Source: an uncultured Clostridia bacterium (GTDB lineage Bacteria > Bacillota > Clostridia > Christensenellales > DTU072). From it: DNA of 10,372 bases. The number at the start of each line of letters is the position of its first letter. Position 1 is the stretch's first letter. A program made the position numbers and the translations under genes. Shown in pieces: positions 1 to 6,324 of the stretch. The stretch is taken from contig CAKRAY010000042.1 in the NCBI GenBank assembly GCA_934296355.1, positions 1 to 10,372 on the forward strand, written 5' to 3'. The notes beneath the pieces were generated by a model. That model was given only the letters and a program-made list of their open reading frames with translations. It did no database searches and was not told the origin of the DNA.

Positions 1-469
1 TGTCGATACCGCCCTTTTCGCTACTGAAAGCTTGTTGGGTGCGTTGCAATTCCTTGTTTTGCTCAAATTGTTGAGCTTCCAATTCCTTAATTTGTTGTTT
101 GAGGTCCACCGCCGTTTTCAGCAATTCCTCACGCTTTTTGCGCAGGCTATCGTACTTGGCAAGCAATTCGCCCTCGCCGCCTTCCGATTCCTTCAGCTTT
201 GCGGCAAGTTCCGCTTCCTTGGTGGCGATGTCTTCGTCTATAATCTTTTCTTTTTGCTGTTCCGCAAACTCTATTATCTCTTTGGCTTTCTCCGTCGCTT
301 CGATAATTTTATCTTCGCCCGTAACGTACGGGAGCGCGACTCTTATTCTGTTAATAAGATTGAGAATATTCGCTCCGTTTACGATAACGCCGTTGCCGAT
401 AATGGGCTTTTTACCCTCCTTGACTTCCGTTTCTATGTAACTCAATAACAGTTTTACGTCTTCTTCCAT
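1..469 (-). CDS. Coiled-coil 'ATPase'-like protein of the coaD-ylbJ region (partial, 3' end beyond the window)
   Basis: The frame is open from ATG at 469 to the window edge, giving 156 visible residues without a stop, so the C-terminus is missing. Residues 22-47 (PIIGNGVIVNGANILNLI, then a short helix ending in LP) resemble the N-terminal motif of Clostridia proteins found just after coaD, often annotated as 'ATPase' or V-ATPase subunit H/F0 subunit B-like. From about residue 52 the chain is a charged, Glu/Lys/Gln-rich predicted coiled coil with no membrane segment. No ATPase motif is visible, so the usual name should not be read as an activity. It starts 10 bases after the rsmD-coaD stop with a GAGG-containing ribosome binding site, so it is probably the third gene of that operon. 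Family assignment rests on recalled motif similarity and position; the molecular function is unknown. Confidence 0.6.
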   Translation of the reverse strand, partial: MEEDVKLLLSYIETEVKEGKKPIIGNGVIVNGANILNLINRIRVALPYVTGEDKIIEATEKAKEIIEFAEQQKEKIIDEDIATKEAELAAKLKESEGGEGELLAKYDSLRKKREELLKTAVDLKQQIKELEAQQFEQNKELQRTQQAFSSEKGGID

Positions 470-479
470 ATTGCGCCTC

Positions 480-1496
480 TTATTTTTTTCCTTTCTTTTC
501 CGCGTTTTTCATTATTCTCAAAACTTCGTAATCCACGTATTGGGAAACGTCCTCGCCTCTATCGAACTTTTCTTTTATTTCGCTCGAAGAAAAATCGTTT
601 TCCGCTTTGACGAGAACGGTTTTTACCCCGCCGTGCGATTCGTTATACTCCGCCATCTCTTTTTCGTATTTTTCGTCCTCGGCGTTACGATAACCTCTAT
701 AAATATATTTTATACCGTTTTCGTTGCAATAGTCAATAGCCATTCCGTCGTAAAACTCGATTTTTACACGCTTTTTGTAGTCGATTAAAGCGTACTTTAA
801 CATATCTAAACGCGTTTCGACGGAATAACGCGCCGTTTTTTGTTCGTTTACCATCATTACTACGTGAACGAAGTCGTTTTCTTCGAGCGCTTTTTCCACG
901 ACGAATTTATGCCCATCGGTAAACGGGTCGAAACTGCCTGTAACCGCGCACTTTTTCACGTTTCTATAATAGTCGACGTCGGTGTTTCCGTATCTGCGCG
1001 TATAAATATGCGCGTAATACTTTTTTATCGGCTCGTCGCTGTACTTCCTTTCCGCAATAATCGCGCCGCCCTCGCTGAGAACGTCGTATTTAGCGATCAG
1101 TTCGAACGCTCTTTCGAGAATTCCTTTGGAATACGGCGGGTCGAGAATGATAACGTCCGCTTTTTGCTTCAAAGACGCCATTCTACGAATACAATCGGAA
1201 TAATCGCCCTTAAACACGTCGTACTCTGACTTATCTACGAAGGTCAAATTGCTCTTTATCAAGTCGAGCGAAGCAGGCGAAGCGTCACAAATAATCGCTT
1301 TCTTCGCGCCTCTGCTGAGAGCCTCTATCGCCATCGCGCCCGTGCCGCCGAAAAGGTCGAGAACCACCGCGCCGTTTACGTCGCCCTGAATTATGGCGAA
1401 AATCGCTTCTTTTACTTTGTCGCTCGTCGGACGCACGTTATCGTTAATCGGCGAATTTATCTTTCTTCCTTTATACTTTCCGCTAATTACTCGCAT
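480..1496 (-). CDS. rsmD-coaD: Fused RsmD (16S rRNA G966 N2-methyltransferase) and CoaD (phosphopantetheine adenylyltransferase)
   Basis: One uninterrupted 338-residue frame contains two full-length enzymes. Residues 1-181 are RsmD: MRVISGKYKGRKI at the start, PTSDKVKEAIF (23-33), the SAM-binding DLFGGTGAMAIEALSRGA (47-64) and the catalytic DPPY (119-122). RsmD methylates G966 of 16S rRNA. Residues 183-338 are CoaD, which joins 4'-phosphopantetheine to AMP in coenzyme A synthesis: GSFDPFTDGH (187-196, nucleotidyltransferase motif), K220, RGYRN (267-271) and SSSEIKE (303-309, matching the usual ISST-x-IR/KE). Both halves are of normal length with catalytic motifs intact. The join at YYRNVKK/CAVTGSFDP has almost no linker and CoaD has lost its initiator Met. 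The ribosome binding site (GAGAGG) overlaps the end of the hydratase gene, with only 4 bases between the genes, suggesting translational coupling. Confidence 0.93.
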   Translation of the reverse strand: MRVISGKYKGRKINSPINDNVRPTSDKVKEAIFAIIQGDVNGAVVLDLFGGTGAMAIEALSRGAKKAIICDASPASLDLIKSNLTFVDKSEYDVFKGDYSDCIRRMASLKQKADVIILDPPYSKGILERAFELIAKYDVLSEGGAIIAERKYSDEPIKKYYAHIYTRRYGNTDVDYYRNVKKCAVTGSFDPFTDGHKFVVEKALEENDFVHVVMMVNEQKTARYSVETRLDMLKYALIDYKKRVKIEFYDGMAIDYCNENGIKYIYRGYRNAEDEKYEKEMAEYNESHGGVKTVLVKAENDFSSSEIKEKFDRGEDVSQYVDYEVLRIMKNAEKKGKK

Positions 1497-1500
1497 TTTT

Positions 1501-3720
1501 TTACCTCTCTCGGTTGTTATTTATCAGACAACCGCTTTTTATTATCTCTTTTTCTTTATCGGTGAGCGAATCTACTCTTAACGTTATTTCCGAGTAGAGT
1601 TTACCGCAACGTATTATTTGCGCTTTAACGCTTCCTTGCTCGAAAACCGAAGCGACGTCTTTAATCATAATAAAATCGTCTATCTTAAAGCAAGGCTTTT
1701 CGTCAAAAACGAAGGGAATCATTCCCCAGTTTATCAAATTACTGCGGTAACGCTTGGTAGCGTACTCCTTGGCTATATTGGCTACGCCGCCCAAAACTCT
1801 TTGGCAACTCGCCGCTTGCTCTCTCGCGCTTCCGTCGCCCGGTTTTACCGCGTATATAACGCTACCTACTTCGGTTTCGCCCTCCGCGCCCGTTAACGCT
1901 ATCGCTTCCTCGATTTCTTTTTTAAGTTCCTCATTATTTTCGGTAGGCTGCGCCGCTTTCGCTCTCGCCACATAGTCTGGGCGTTTACGGCTGAGCGTAA
2001 ACTCGGCAAGGCGCAAGGGATTACTCCTATAACTGCTCGTTTCTCCCGACGGAATAAGTTCGTCCGTAGTAGTAACCGGGTCTTCTATTACCGCCGCGAC
2101 TTTCATAAGCAAATTGCGTTTAAGCGAAGGCATTTCCGGCCAGTCGGCGATATTCGGTCCGTAGCACAAAGGATAGTTTTCGTCTCCCTTACCGAAACAA
2201 TCGGTAACCCTATTCTTATAAACCGTATCGTCGTAGCGGAATTTAGCGGTAGGTTTAACGTAGGGCGCGTCGAGCGCGCTCGTTAAAAATCCGCCGTTCG
2301 CGCAAGTGGCGGCGATACTTCTCGCGTCCATTAACGCGACGCAAGCGAGTTGTCCTTCGCCGGGTTTACTGCCCTCTCTCGATTCGAAGTTACGGGTAGT
2401 GTGGCGAACGGACAAACCGTTATTGGCGGGAACGTCTCCCGCGCCGAAGCACGGTCCGCAAAACGCCGTTTTTATAACGACGCCGGAGTCCGCAAGGTCT
2501 GCGAGAACTCCTTTTCTCGATAAGTCCACATAAGTGGGTTGGCTACCGGGATAAACGCTTACCGAAAGTTTTCCTCCCACGTTTTTGTTTTTCAGAATAG
2601 CCGCCGCTTCGATAATATTATCGTAAGTTCCGCCCGCGCAACCCGCTATTATCGCCTGGTCTACTTTTATCTTGCCGTCGACGATTTTATCGGTTAATTT
2701 TAATTCTCCTCTTTTTAATAACGCGTTGCCTTGCTTTTCCACTTCGGAAAGAATTTCGTAAGGTCTTTCTTGCAACTCTCTAATCGCGTAGGCGTTGCTC
2801 GGATGGAACGGTAACGCGATCATGGGTTCGACCTTAGAAAGATTGACTTCGATCAATCCGTCGTAATACGTTAATTCGCCTTGTTTTAACTCGCTATAAT
2901 CTTGCGGGCGTTTATGAACTTCAAAATACTCGCGCGTTTTTTCGTCGGTAATCCAAACGGAGGACAAACAAGCCGTTTCCGTAGTCATGACGTCGATGCC
3001 GTTACGGTATTCGACGGGAAGATTTTTTACGCCCGAACCGAAAAACTCCATAACTTTATTTTTTACGAACCCGTTCTTAAAAGTCGCTTTTATTATCGTC
3101 AGCGCGACGTCTTGCGGTCCGACGCCTTTACGCGGTTTGCCGACGAGTTTCACTCCGATTACGTCGGGATATACGATATCGTAGGTTTGACAAAGCAACT
3201 GCTTGACGAGTTCTCCCCCACCTTCGCCGATAGCGAGCGTGCCGAGCGCGCCGTATCTCGTATGCGAGTCGCTGCCGATTATCATCTTTCCGCAACCCGC
3301 CATCCTTTCGCGCATATAACTGTGTATTACGCCTTGATGCGCGGGAACGTATATGCCGCCGTATTTTTTCGCCGCGGAATATCCGAAATTATGGTCGTCT
3401 TCGTTAATCGTACCGCCGACGGCGCATAACGAATTATGGCAGTTTGTTAAAACGTAAGGAATAGGAAACCTTTTTAAGCCGCTCGCCTTTGCCGTTTGTA
3501 TAATGCCGACGTACGTTATATCGTGACTCGCCATGCAGTCGAATTTGATTTTCAACAACCCGCCTTTTTGCGTAGGCTTGTTCTCGTTATGTTTATCCAA
3601 AATTCCGTAAGCGATCGTACCTTTATACGCCTCATCGTAATTTAATCCCTCTATTTCGCCTTTTTTTATACGTTTTCCGTTAAAAAAATACGCGCCCTTA
3701 TTTGTAAGTTTTATCGCCAT
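1501..3720 (-). CDS. Aconitase-superfamily hydratase (AcnA-like, Clostridia type)
   Basis: The protein has 739 residues from the ATG at 3720. Three cysteines suitable for a [4Fe-4S] cluster are present: C361 (IIAGCAGG) and C421/C424 (FCGPC), with spacing close to aconitase C358/C421/C424. Other aconitase signatures are TNCHNSLCAVGGTINEDDH (92-110), GSDSHTRYGALG (149-160), PSGETSSYRSNP (557-568) and, in the C-terminal swivel domain, GDGSAREQAA (628-637) followed by RYRSNLINWG. Aconitase has GEGSSRE there, so the second Ser is Ala. The family is usually annotated simply as 'hydratase'; it may interconvert citrate and isocitrate or act on a related hydroxyacid, and the substrate cannot be read from sequence. 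The frame is open upstream to 3942, but 3720 is chosen because GGAG lies 5 bases ahead (3726-3729) and family similarity begins at MAIKL. It is the first gene of the operon with rsmD-coaD. Confidence 0.88.
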   Translation of the reverse strand: MAIKLTNKGAYFFNGKRIKKGEIEGLNYDEAYKGTIAYGILDKHNENKPTQKGGLLKIKFDCMASHDITYVGIIQTAKASGLKRFPIPYVLTNCHNSLCAVGGTINEDDHNFGYSAAKKYGGIYVPAHQGVIHSYMRERMAGCGKMIIGSDSHTRYGALGTLAIGEGGGELVKQLLCQTYDIVYPDVIGVKLVGKPRKGVGPQDVALTIIKATFKNGFVKNKVMEFFGSGVKNLPVEYRNGIDVMTTETACLSSVWITDEKTREYFEVHKRPQDYSELKQGELTYYDGLIEVNLSKVEPMIALPFHPSNAYAIRELQERPYEILSEVEKQGNALLKRGELKLTDKIVDGKIKVDQAIIAGCAGGTYDNIIEAAAILKNKNVGGKLSVSVYPGSQPTYVDLSRKGVLADLADSGVVIKTAFCGPCFGAGDVPANNGLSVRHTTRNFESREGSKPGEGQLACVALMDARSIAATCANGGFLTSALDAPYVKPTAKFRYDDTVYKNRVTDCFGKGDENYPLCYGPNIADWPEMPSLKRNLLMKVAAVIEDPVTTTDELIPSGETSSYRSNPLRLAEFTLSRKRPDYVARAKAAQPTENNEELKKEIEEAIALTGAEGETEVGSVIYAVKPGDGSAREQAASCQRVLGGVANIAKEYATKRYRSNLINWGMIPFVFDEKPCFKIDDFIMIKDVASVFEQGSVKAQIIRCGKLYSEITLRVDSLTDKEKEIIKSGCLINNNRER

Positions 3721-3725
3721 TCTCG

Positions 3726-3729
3726 CTCC
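3726..3729 (-). promoter_or_regulatory. Ribosome binding site fixing the hydratase start
   Basis: GGAG on the minus strand, 5 bases before the ATG at 3720. It selects this start over upstream in-frame starts, whose extra 74 residues show no family resemblance. Confidence 0.7.
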
Positions 3730-3754
3730 GTTTTTTATATTATTAAAATATTTT

Positions 3755-3760
3755 ATTATA
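3755..3760 (-). promoter_or_regulatory. Possible -10 box for the hydratase operon
   Basis: A perfect TATAAT lies 34 bases before the hydratase ATG in an AT-rich stretch. No good -35 box is found at 16-18 bases; the nearest candidate, TTGCAA (3786-3781), is 20 bases away. The promoter is therefore weak, activator-dependent, or misidentified. Confidence 0.35.
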
Positions 3761-3928
3761 CTATCATAATATCCGTTATTTTGCAAACGTTTTACAGTCG
3801 AAGCGAACCGCTTGTCGCGCGCATAGCGTTTACAAAAAACCGCGCTAAGGTCGAAACTGCAAATATTTTTCTTTTTATGTGTGTCATAAACGAAACAGTA
3901 AAGGCTGTACGAAACGGCTTTTCGGGCG

Positions 3929-3934
3929 TATAAT
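3929..3934 (+). promoter_or_regulatory. Possible -10 box for the 71-residue gene
   Basis: A perfect TATAAT lies 32 bases before the ATG at 3967. The matching -35 position (3906-3911, TGTACG) is poor. The short inverted repeat CGAAA/TTTCG (3910-3914 and 3920-3924) falls in the spacer and could be an operator, but it may be chance. Confidence 0.4.
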
Positions 3935-3966
3935 TCAAGCATAAAAATATTGCGGAGGCACGACTT

Positions 3967-4182
3967 ATGAAAAATCTCACGTTATGTATTAACAAAAGAA
4001 ATCTGATAGGTTTCAGTAAATTTATCGCTAACTCGTTCGGTAAAGTGACGGACGTAGACGAAGGCAAGTATTATTGGGTGGTAAAATCGATAGGAAACGC
4101 GACTCGCAACACTTTTTTATTCGACAAAAGGGACTACGATAATCCTCAGGAAGTATTCGACGCTTTATCGAAAATAATTTAA
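3967..4182 (+). CDS. Unrecognised small protein (71 residues)
   Basis: I do not recognise this family. It is probably a real gene: a GGAGG ribosome binding site lies 9 bases before the ATG, a TATAAT box sits upstream, and codon use matches the neighbours. The protein has no signal peptide, membrane segment or cysteine cluster (one Cys only). The first half is basic (MKNLTLCINKRNLIGFSKF); the second half is charged and aromatic with a KYYWVVKS strand and a DNPQEVFDALSKII C-terminal helix. An alternating strand/helix pattern suggests a small globular alpha/beta domain. It is divergent from the hydratase operon, and its stop lies just 6 bases before the -35 box of the cupin gene, so it probably forms its own transcription unit. 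Confidence 0.65.
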   Translation: MKNLTLCINKRNLIGFSKFIANSFGKVTDVDEGKYYWVVKSIGNATRNTFLFDKRDYDNPQEVFDALSKII

Positions 4183-4188
4183 CGGGTA

Positions 4189-4217
4189 TTGAAATGCGAT
4201 TCGTTTCGTGATATAAT
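4189..4217 (+). promoter_or_regulatory. SigA promoter of the cupin gene (extended -10)
   Basis: TTGAAA (4189-4194), a 17-base spacer, then TATAAT (4212-4217), with TG one base before the -10 (4209-4210), making an extended -10. The predicted transcription start is near 4224, giving a leader of about 24 bases that includes the AGGAG ribosome binding site. Confidence 0.82.
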
Positions 4218-4247
4218 TCTTTCGATAAAAAACTTAGGAGCGAACTT

Positions 4248-4574
4248 ATGATTATAAAGAATTTCGAAACGATGCCGATAACTGCCTGCGGCGAGGGAAA
4301 AGGCAGACAAGTTTTCACCGGTAAAAACGCAATGCTTGTCGCTAATCGTCTGGAAAAAGACGCGTTCGTACCGTTGCACAGCCACCCGCACGAACAAATC
4401 ACGGTTATGATTAAGGGTTCTTGCGTCGCTACGCTCGGAGAGGAAAAAGCCGTCGTTAAGCCCGGCGATATGATTCTCGTCGAACCTAACAAGCAACACG
4501 GCATGCTCGCGCTCGAAGACGGAACCGAGTTCGTGGACGTTTTCAGTCCGATCAGAGAAGATTTTTTAGCGTAA
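4248..4574 (+). CDS. KdgF-like small cupin protein
   Basis: This is a 108-residue single-domain cupin. Cupin motif 1 is PLHSHPHEQ (42-50), giving H44, H46 and E49 (or H48) as metal ligands; motif 2 is PGDMILVEPNKQHG (72-85), with H84 as the last ligand. The ending DVFSPIREDFL (97-107) and the LHSHPHEQIT stretch closely resemble KdgF, which converts unsaturated uronates from pectin or alginate breakdown to 5-keto-4-deoxyuronate. The next gene encodes KDPG aldolase, the last step of the pathway that uses that product, which supports a uronate role. Many small cupins share these motifs, so the substrate is inferred. The start is supported by AGGAG (4236-4240) ahead of the ATG and by its own promoter. 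It has no signal peptide and is probably cytoplasmic. Confidence 0.8.
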   Translation: MIIKNFETMPITACGEGKGRQVFTGKNAMLVANRLEKDAFVPLHSHPHEQITVMIKGSCVATLGEEKAVVKPGDMILVEPNKQHGMLALEDGTEFVDVFSPIREDFLA

Positions 4575-4579
4575 CCGTT

Positions 4580-4596
4580 TTTGATATATATTCAAA
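4580..4596. promoter_or_regulatory. 17-bp palindrome upstream of the aldolase promoter (possible operator)
   Basis: TTTGA, a 7-base AT core, then TCAAA form a perfect inverted repeat ending 10 bases before the -35 box at 4607. The position suits a regulator of the aldolase gene. It is AT-rich and has no GC stem or T-run, so it is not a terminator. It could be chance. Confidence 0.3.
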
Positions 4597-4606
4597 TCGT
4601 TCGACC

Positions 4607-4635
4607 TTGAAAAAAGTCGGCATATATGTTAAAAT
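4607..4635 (+). promoter_or_regulatory. SigA promoter of the KDPG aldolase gene (extended -10)
   Basis: TTGAAA (4607-4612), a 17-base spacer and TAAAAT (4630-4635), with TG at 4627-4628 making an extended -10. The predicted start near 4642 leaves a leader of about 26 bases carrying AGGCGAGG. The aldolase can therefore be transcribed independently of the cupin gene. Confidence 0.8.
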
Positions 4636-4667
4636 AGCGTCATAGAGATTAAGGCGAGGATAATCGA

Positions 4668-5648
4668 ATGTATAATACTTATAATCCCGTGTTCAACAGA
4701 GCATACGAGGACATCGTACGCAAGCTGAGTTTGTGCGGAGTGGTGCCGATCGCTCGTATCGAAGACGTAAAAACCGCTCTTCCCCTTGCGGGAACTTTAA
4801 TCGGCGCGGATTTTCACGCGGTGGAAATTACCTTTCGTACGCAAGCCGCCGCGGAAGCGATAAGAACGATTGTGGAAAAATGTCCCGACCTTATCGTAGG
4901 CGCGGATACCGTCATCAATACGAAACAAGTTCAGGACGCTTTTAACGCGGGGGTCGACTACATAATCACGCCCGCATTCAACGCCACCGTCGTAGACAGG
5001 TGTATCGAACTCGGTATACCCGTATTCCCCGGTTGCAGTACGCCCAGCGACATCGAGCAAGCGTATAATCTCGGTTTGCGCGTGGTCAAGTTCTTCCCGT
5101 CGGAATTACTCGGCGGCGTAAATATGTTAAAAGCGTTAAGCGGACCCTACCCGTTTATGAAATTCATTCCTACCGGCGGTATAAACCTCGACAATATATC
5201 ATCTTATCTTGCCTTCAACAAAGTCGCTTGGTGCGCGGGAACTTTTATCGTAGACCCCGAAGACCTTGCTAACGGTAGGTTCGAAAGTATTTCGCGTAAG
5301 GCGCGCGAAACCGTGGACGTCATGCTTAACATAAAACTTCATCACGTGGAGTTTTCTTCTAAAAAATACGACGCCGAAAAAACTATGAAGTCCTTTGCTA
5401 ACTTCTCGGGCGCAAACTACGAAAGACAAGCGAGTCTTTATGCGGGAGTCGGAATGACCGACGCTTCCGACGGCGCGGCGGGGTGCCTCGTGTACACTTG
5501 CGCCGACCTCGAACGTAGCGTGCATTACTTGAAAAACCGCGGTTTCTTCATTAACGAAAAAAAAGTAGTAAGAGAAAATAATCGCTATAAGGAGATTACC
5601 CTCGTCGGCAAACACGCCGATTTCGAAATTAAACTAATAGCGGAATAA
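4668..5648 (+). CDS. eda: KDPG/KHG aldolase with C-terminal glyoxalase-like domain
   Basis: The protein has 326 residues; classical Eda has about 210. Residues 15-222 are a class I aldolase (TIM barrel) that splits 2-keto-3-deoxy-6-phosphogluconate into pyruvate and glyceraldehyde 3-phosphate. Visible motifs are E53 and R57 in VEITFRT, GADTV (78-82), TPAFN (101-105), PGCSTPSD (121-128), the Schiff-base lysine K141 in VVKFFPSELLGG, and PTGGIN (168-173). From HHVEFS (225) to the end is a second domain of about 100 residues resembling the VOC/glyoxalase-like tail known on some Bacillota KDPG aldolases. It includes a YTCADLERSVHYLKNRGF segment (276-293) and a last strand DFEIKLI; its role is unknown. 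The start is supported by AGGCGAGG ahead of the ATG. It is monocistronic or weakly read through from the cupin gene, and ends at a terminator. Confidence 0.9.
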   Translation: MYNTYNPVFNRAYEDIVRKLSLCGVVPIARIEDVKTALPLAGTLIGADFHAVEITFRTQAAAEAIRTIVEKCPDLIVGADTVINTKQVQDAFNAGVDYIITPAFNATVVDRCIELGIPVFPGCSTPSDIEQAYNLGLRVVKFFPSELLGGVNMLKALSGPYPFMKFIPTGGINLDNISSYLAFNKVAWCAGTFIVDPEDLANGRFESISRKARETVDVMLNIKLHHVEFSSKKYDAEKTMKSFANFSGANYERQASLYAGVGMTDASDGAAGCLVYTCADLERSVHYLKNRGFFINEKKVVRENNRYKEITLVGKHADFEIKLIAE

Positions 5649-5673
5649 AAGATTTTTATTATTCGTTAAATCG

Positions 5674-5715
5674 AAAACGCCCCCTAATCGCAATTAACGA
5701 CGGAGGCGTTTTTTT
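5674..5715. terminator. Bidirectional terminator between aldolase and acetyltransferase genes
   Basis: AAAACGCC (5674-5681) pairs with GGCGTTTT (5705-5712), with further CC/GG pairs inside after one mismatch. A run of seven T (5709-5715) follows on the plus strand, and an interrupted T-tract follows on the minus strand. It sits between the convergent stops at 5648 and 5714. Confidence 0.75.
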
Positions 5716-6244
5716 ATATTCTTTTATATGCCGTATTCAAGGTATTCTTTTTGAACTCGCTCGCTTCATCTTCGGTAAGAAGCGTTGGATAACTCATCAA
5801 ATTTAATGTGAGCGCGCCCTCGCCGTGGTAAGACGGCTGTTCGTAAAAGAGGCTTTCGTTAAGCATAAAACCGTTCTTTTTATAAAACTCAACGCGCTTT
5901 TTCGGATAGTCTTCTATCGGCGGTTCTACTTCCAGAACCACTTTTTTATCTTTATAAAAATCAAGAAGTTTTTTTAACGTAAGCGTTCCGTAGCCGTTTC
6001 CGCGCATTTCGGAGTTTACGGCAAAATGTTCGATAAACACGGTGTTCGGGTACTCCCAAACAGATATATAGGATATGAAACTGCCGTTTTCGGTAAACAC
6101 ATACCACTTAACGTCGTCGCGAGAAAGTAGCGCGCGTTGGGCGATTTTATCTCGCCGTTCCTCGTAAGGGAAATCGCGTTCCATTCTTTTATAGAGTTCT
6201 TCAAAGTCTTTTTCCGTTGCCAAACGATATTCGATTTTTTTCAT
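5714..6244 (-). CDS. GNAT-family N-acetyltransferase
   Basis: This 176-residue protein has the GNAT fold signature. IEYRLATEKDFEELY starts the domain, the FIEHFAVN strand (70-77) leads into the acetyl-CoA pyrophosphate loop RGNGYG (81-86) and the following helix, and FYKKNGF (120-126) is the usual C-terminal motif. It transfers an acetyl group from acetyl-CoA to an unidentified amine; a small-molecule or protein substrate cannot be distinguished. The tail after residue 150 (LLTEDEASEFKKN) is probably helical. The ATG at 6244 matches the usual GNAT beginning, and the next Met (residue 21) would remove the first strand and helix. Only a weak GAGA precedes it, and the predicted transcription start is about 3 bases upstream, so the mRNA appears almost leaderless. 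It shares a divergent control region with the DUF5662-like gene. Confidence 0.88.
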   Translation of the reverse strand: MKKIEYRLATEKDFEELYKRMERDFPYEERRDKIAQRALLSRDDVKWYVFTENGSFISYISVWEYPNTVFIEHFAVNSEMRGNGYGTLTLKKLLDFYKDKKVVLEVEPPIEDYPKKRVEFYKKNGFMLNESLFYEQPSYHGEGALTLNLMSYPTLLTEDEASEFKKNTLNTAYKRI

Positions 6245-6253
6245 AATATTCTC

Positions 6254-6282
6254 ATTTTACTTTTTATATCGCTTTTTGTCAA
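6254..6282 (-). promoter_or_regulatory. SigA promoter of the acetyltransferase gene
   Basis: On the minus strand, TTGACA (6282-6277), a 17-base spacer, then TAAAAT (6259-6254). The start codon begins only 9 bases after the -10 box, so the 5' leader would be about 3 bases. Its -35 box is 6 bases from the -35 of the opposite promoter. Confidence 0.78.
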
Positions 6283-6293
6283 ACGACGTTGAC
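6278..6293. repeat. Inverted repeat GTCAA-6-TTGAC between back-to-back promoters
   Basis: GTCAA (6278-6282) and TTGAC (6289-6293) flank ACGACG. The arms are the two divergent -35 boxes, so the symmetry may follow from promoter consensus alone. A dimeric regulator binding here would block both promoters. Confidence 0.5.
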
Positions 6294-6317
6294 TTAAAGT
6301 GTTTTTTTTGCTAAAAT
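6289..6317 (+). promoter_or_regulatory. SigA promoter of the DUF5662-like gene (extended -10)
   Basis: TTGACT (6289-6294), a 17-base spacer and TAAAAT (6312-6317), with TG at 6309-6310 giving an extended -10. The ATG at 6325 is 7 bases after the -10, which is where transcription should begin, so the transcript is predicted to be leaderless. Confidence 0.8.
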
Positions 6318-6324
6318 ACTTACT

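Noticed and set aside
940..960. RsmD-CoaD join as a sequencing error
   Set aside because: Both halves are in the same frame with normal lengths and intact motifs, with no stop codon remnant or separate ribosome binding site visible; still worth confirming by reads.
3721..3942. N-terminal extension of the hydratase frame by 74 codons
   Set aside because: It has no family resemblance, runs through the promoter-like AT-rich gap, and a good ribosome binding site precedes the ATG at 3720.
3943..4504. Overlapping minus-strand open frames opposite the 71-residue and cupin genes
   Set aside because: They are shadows of plus-strand genes that have clear promoters and ribosome binding sites; no recognisable domain.
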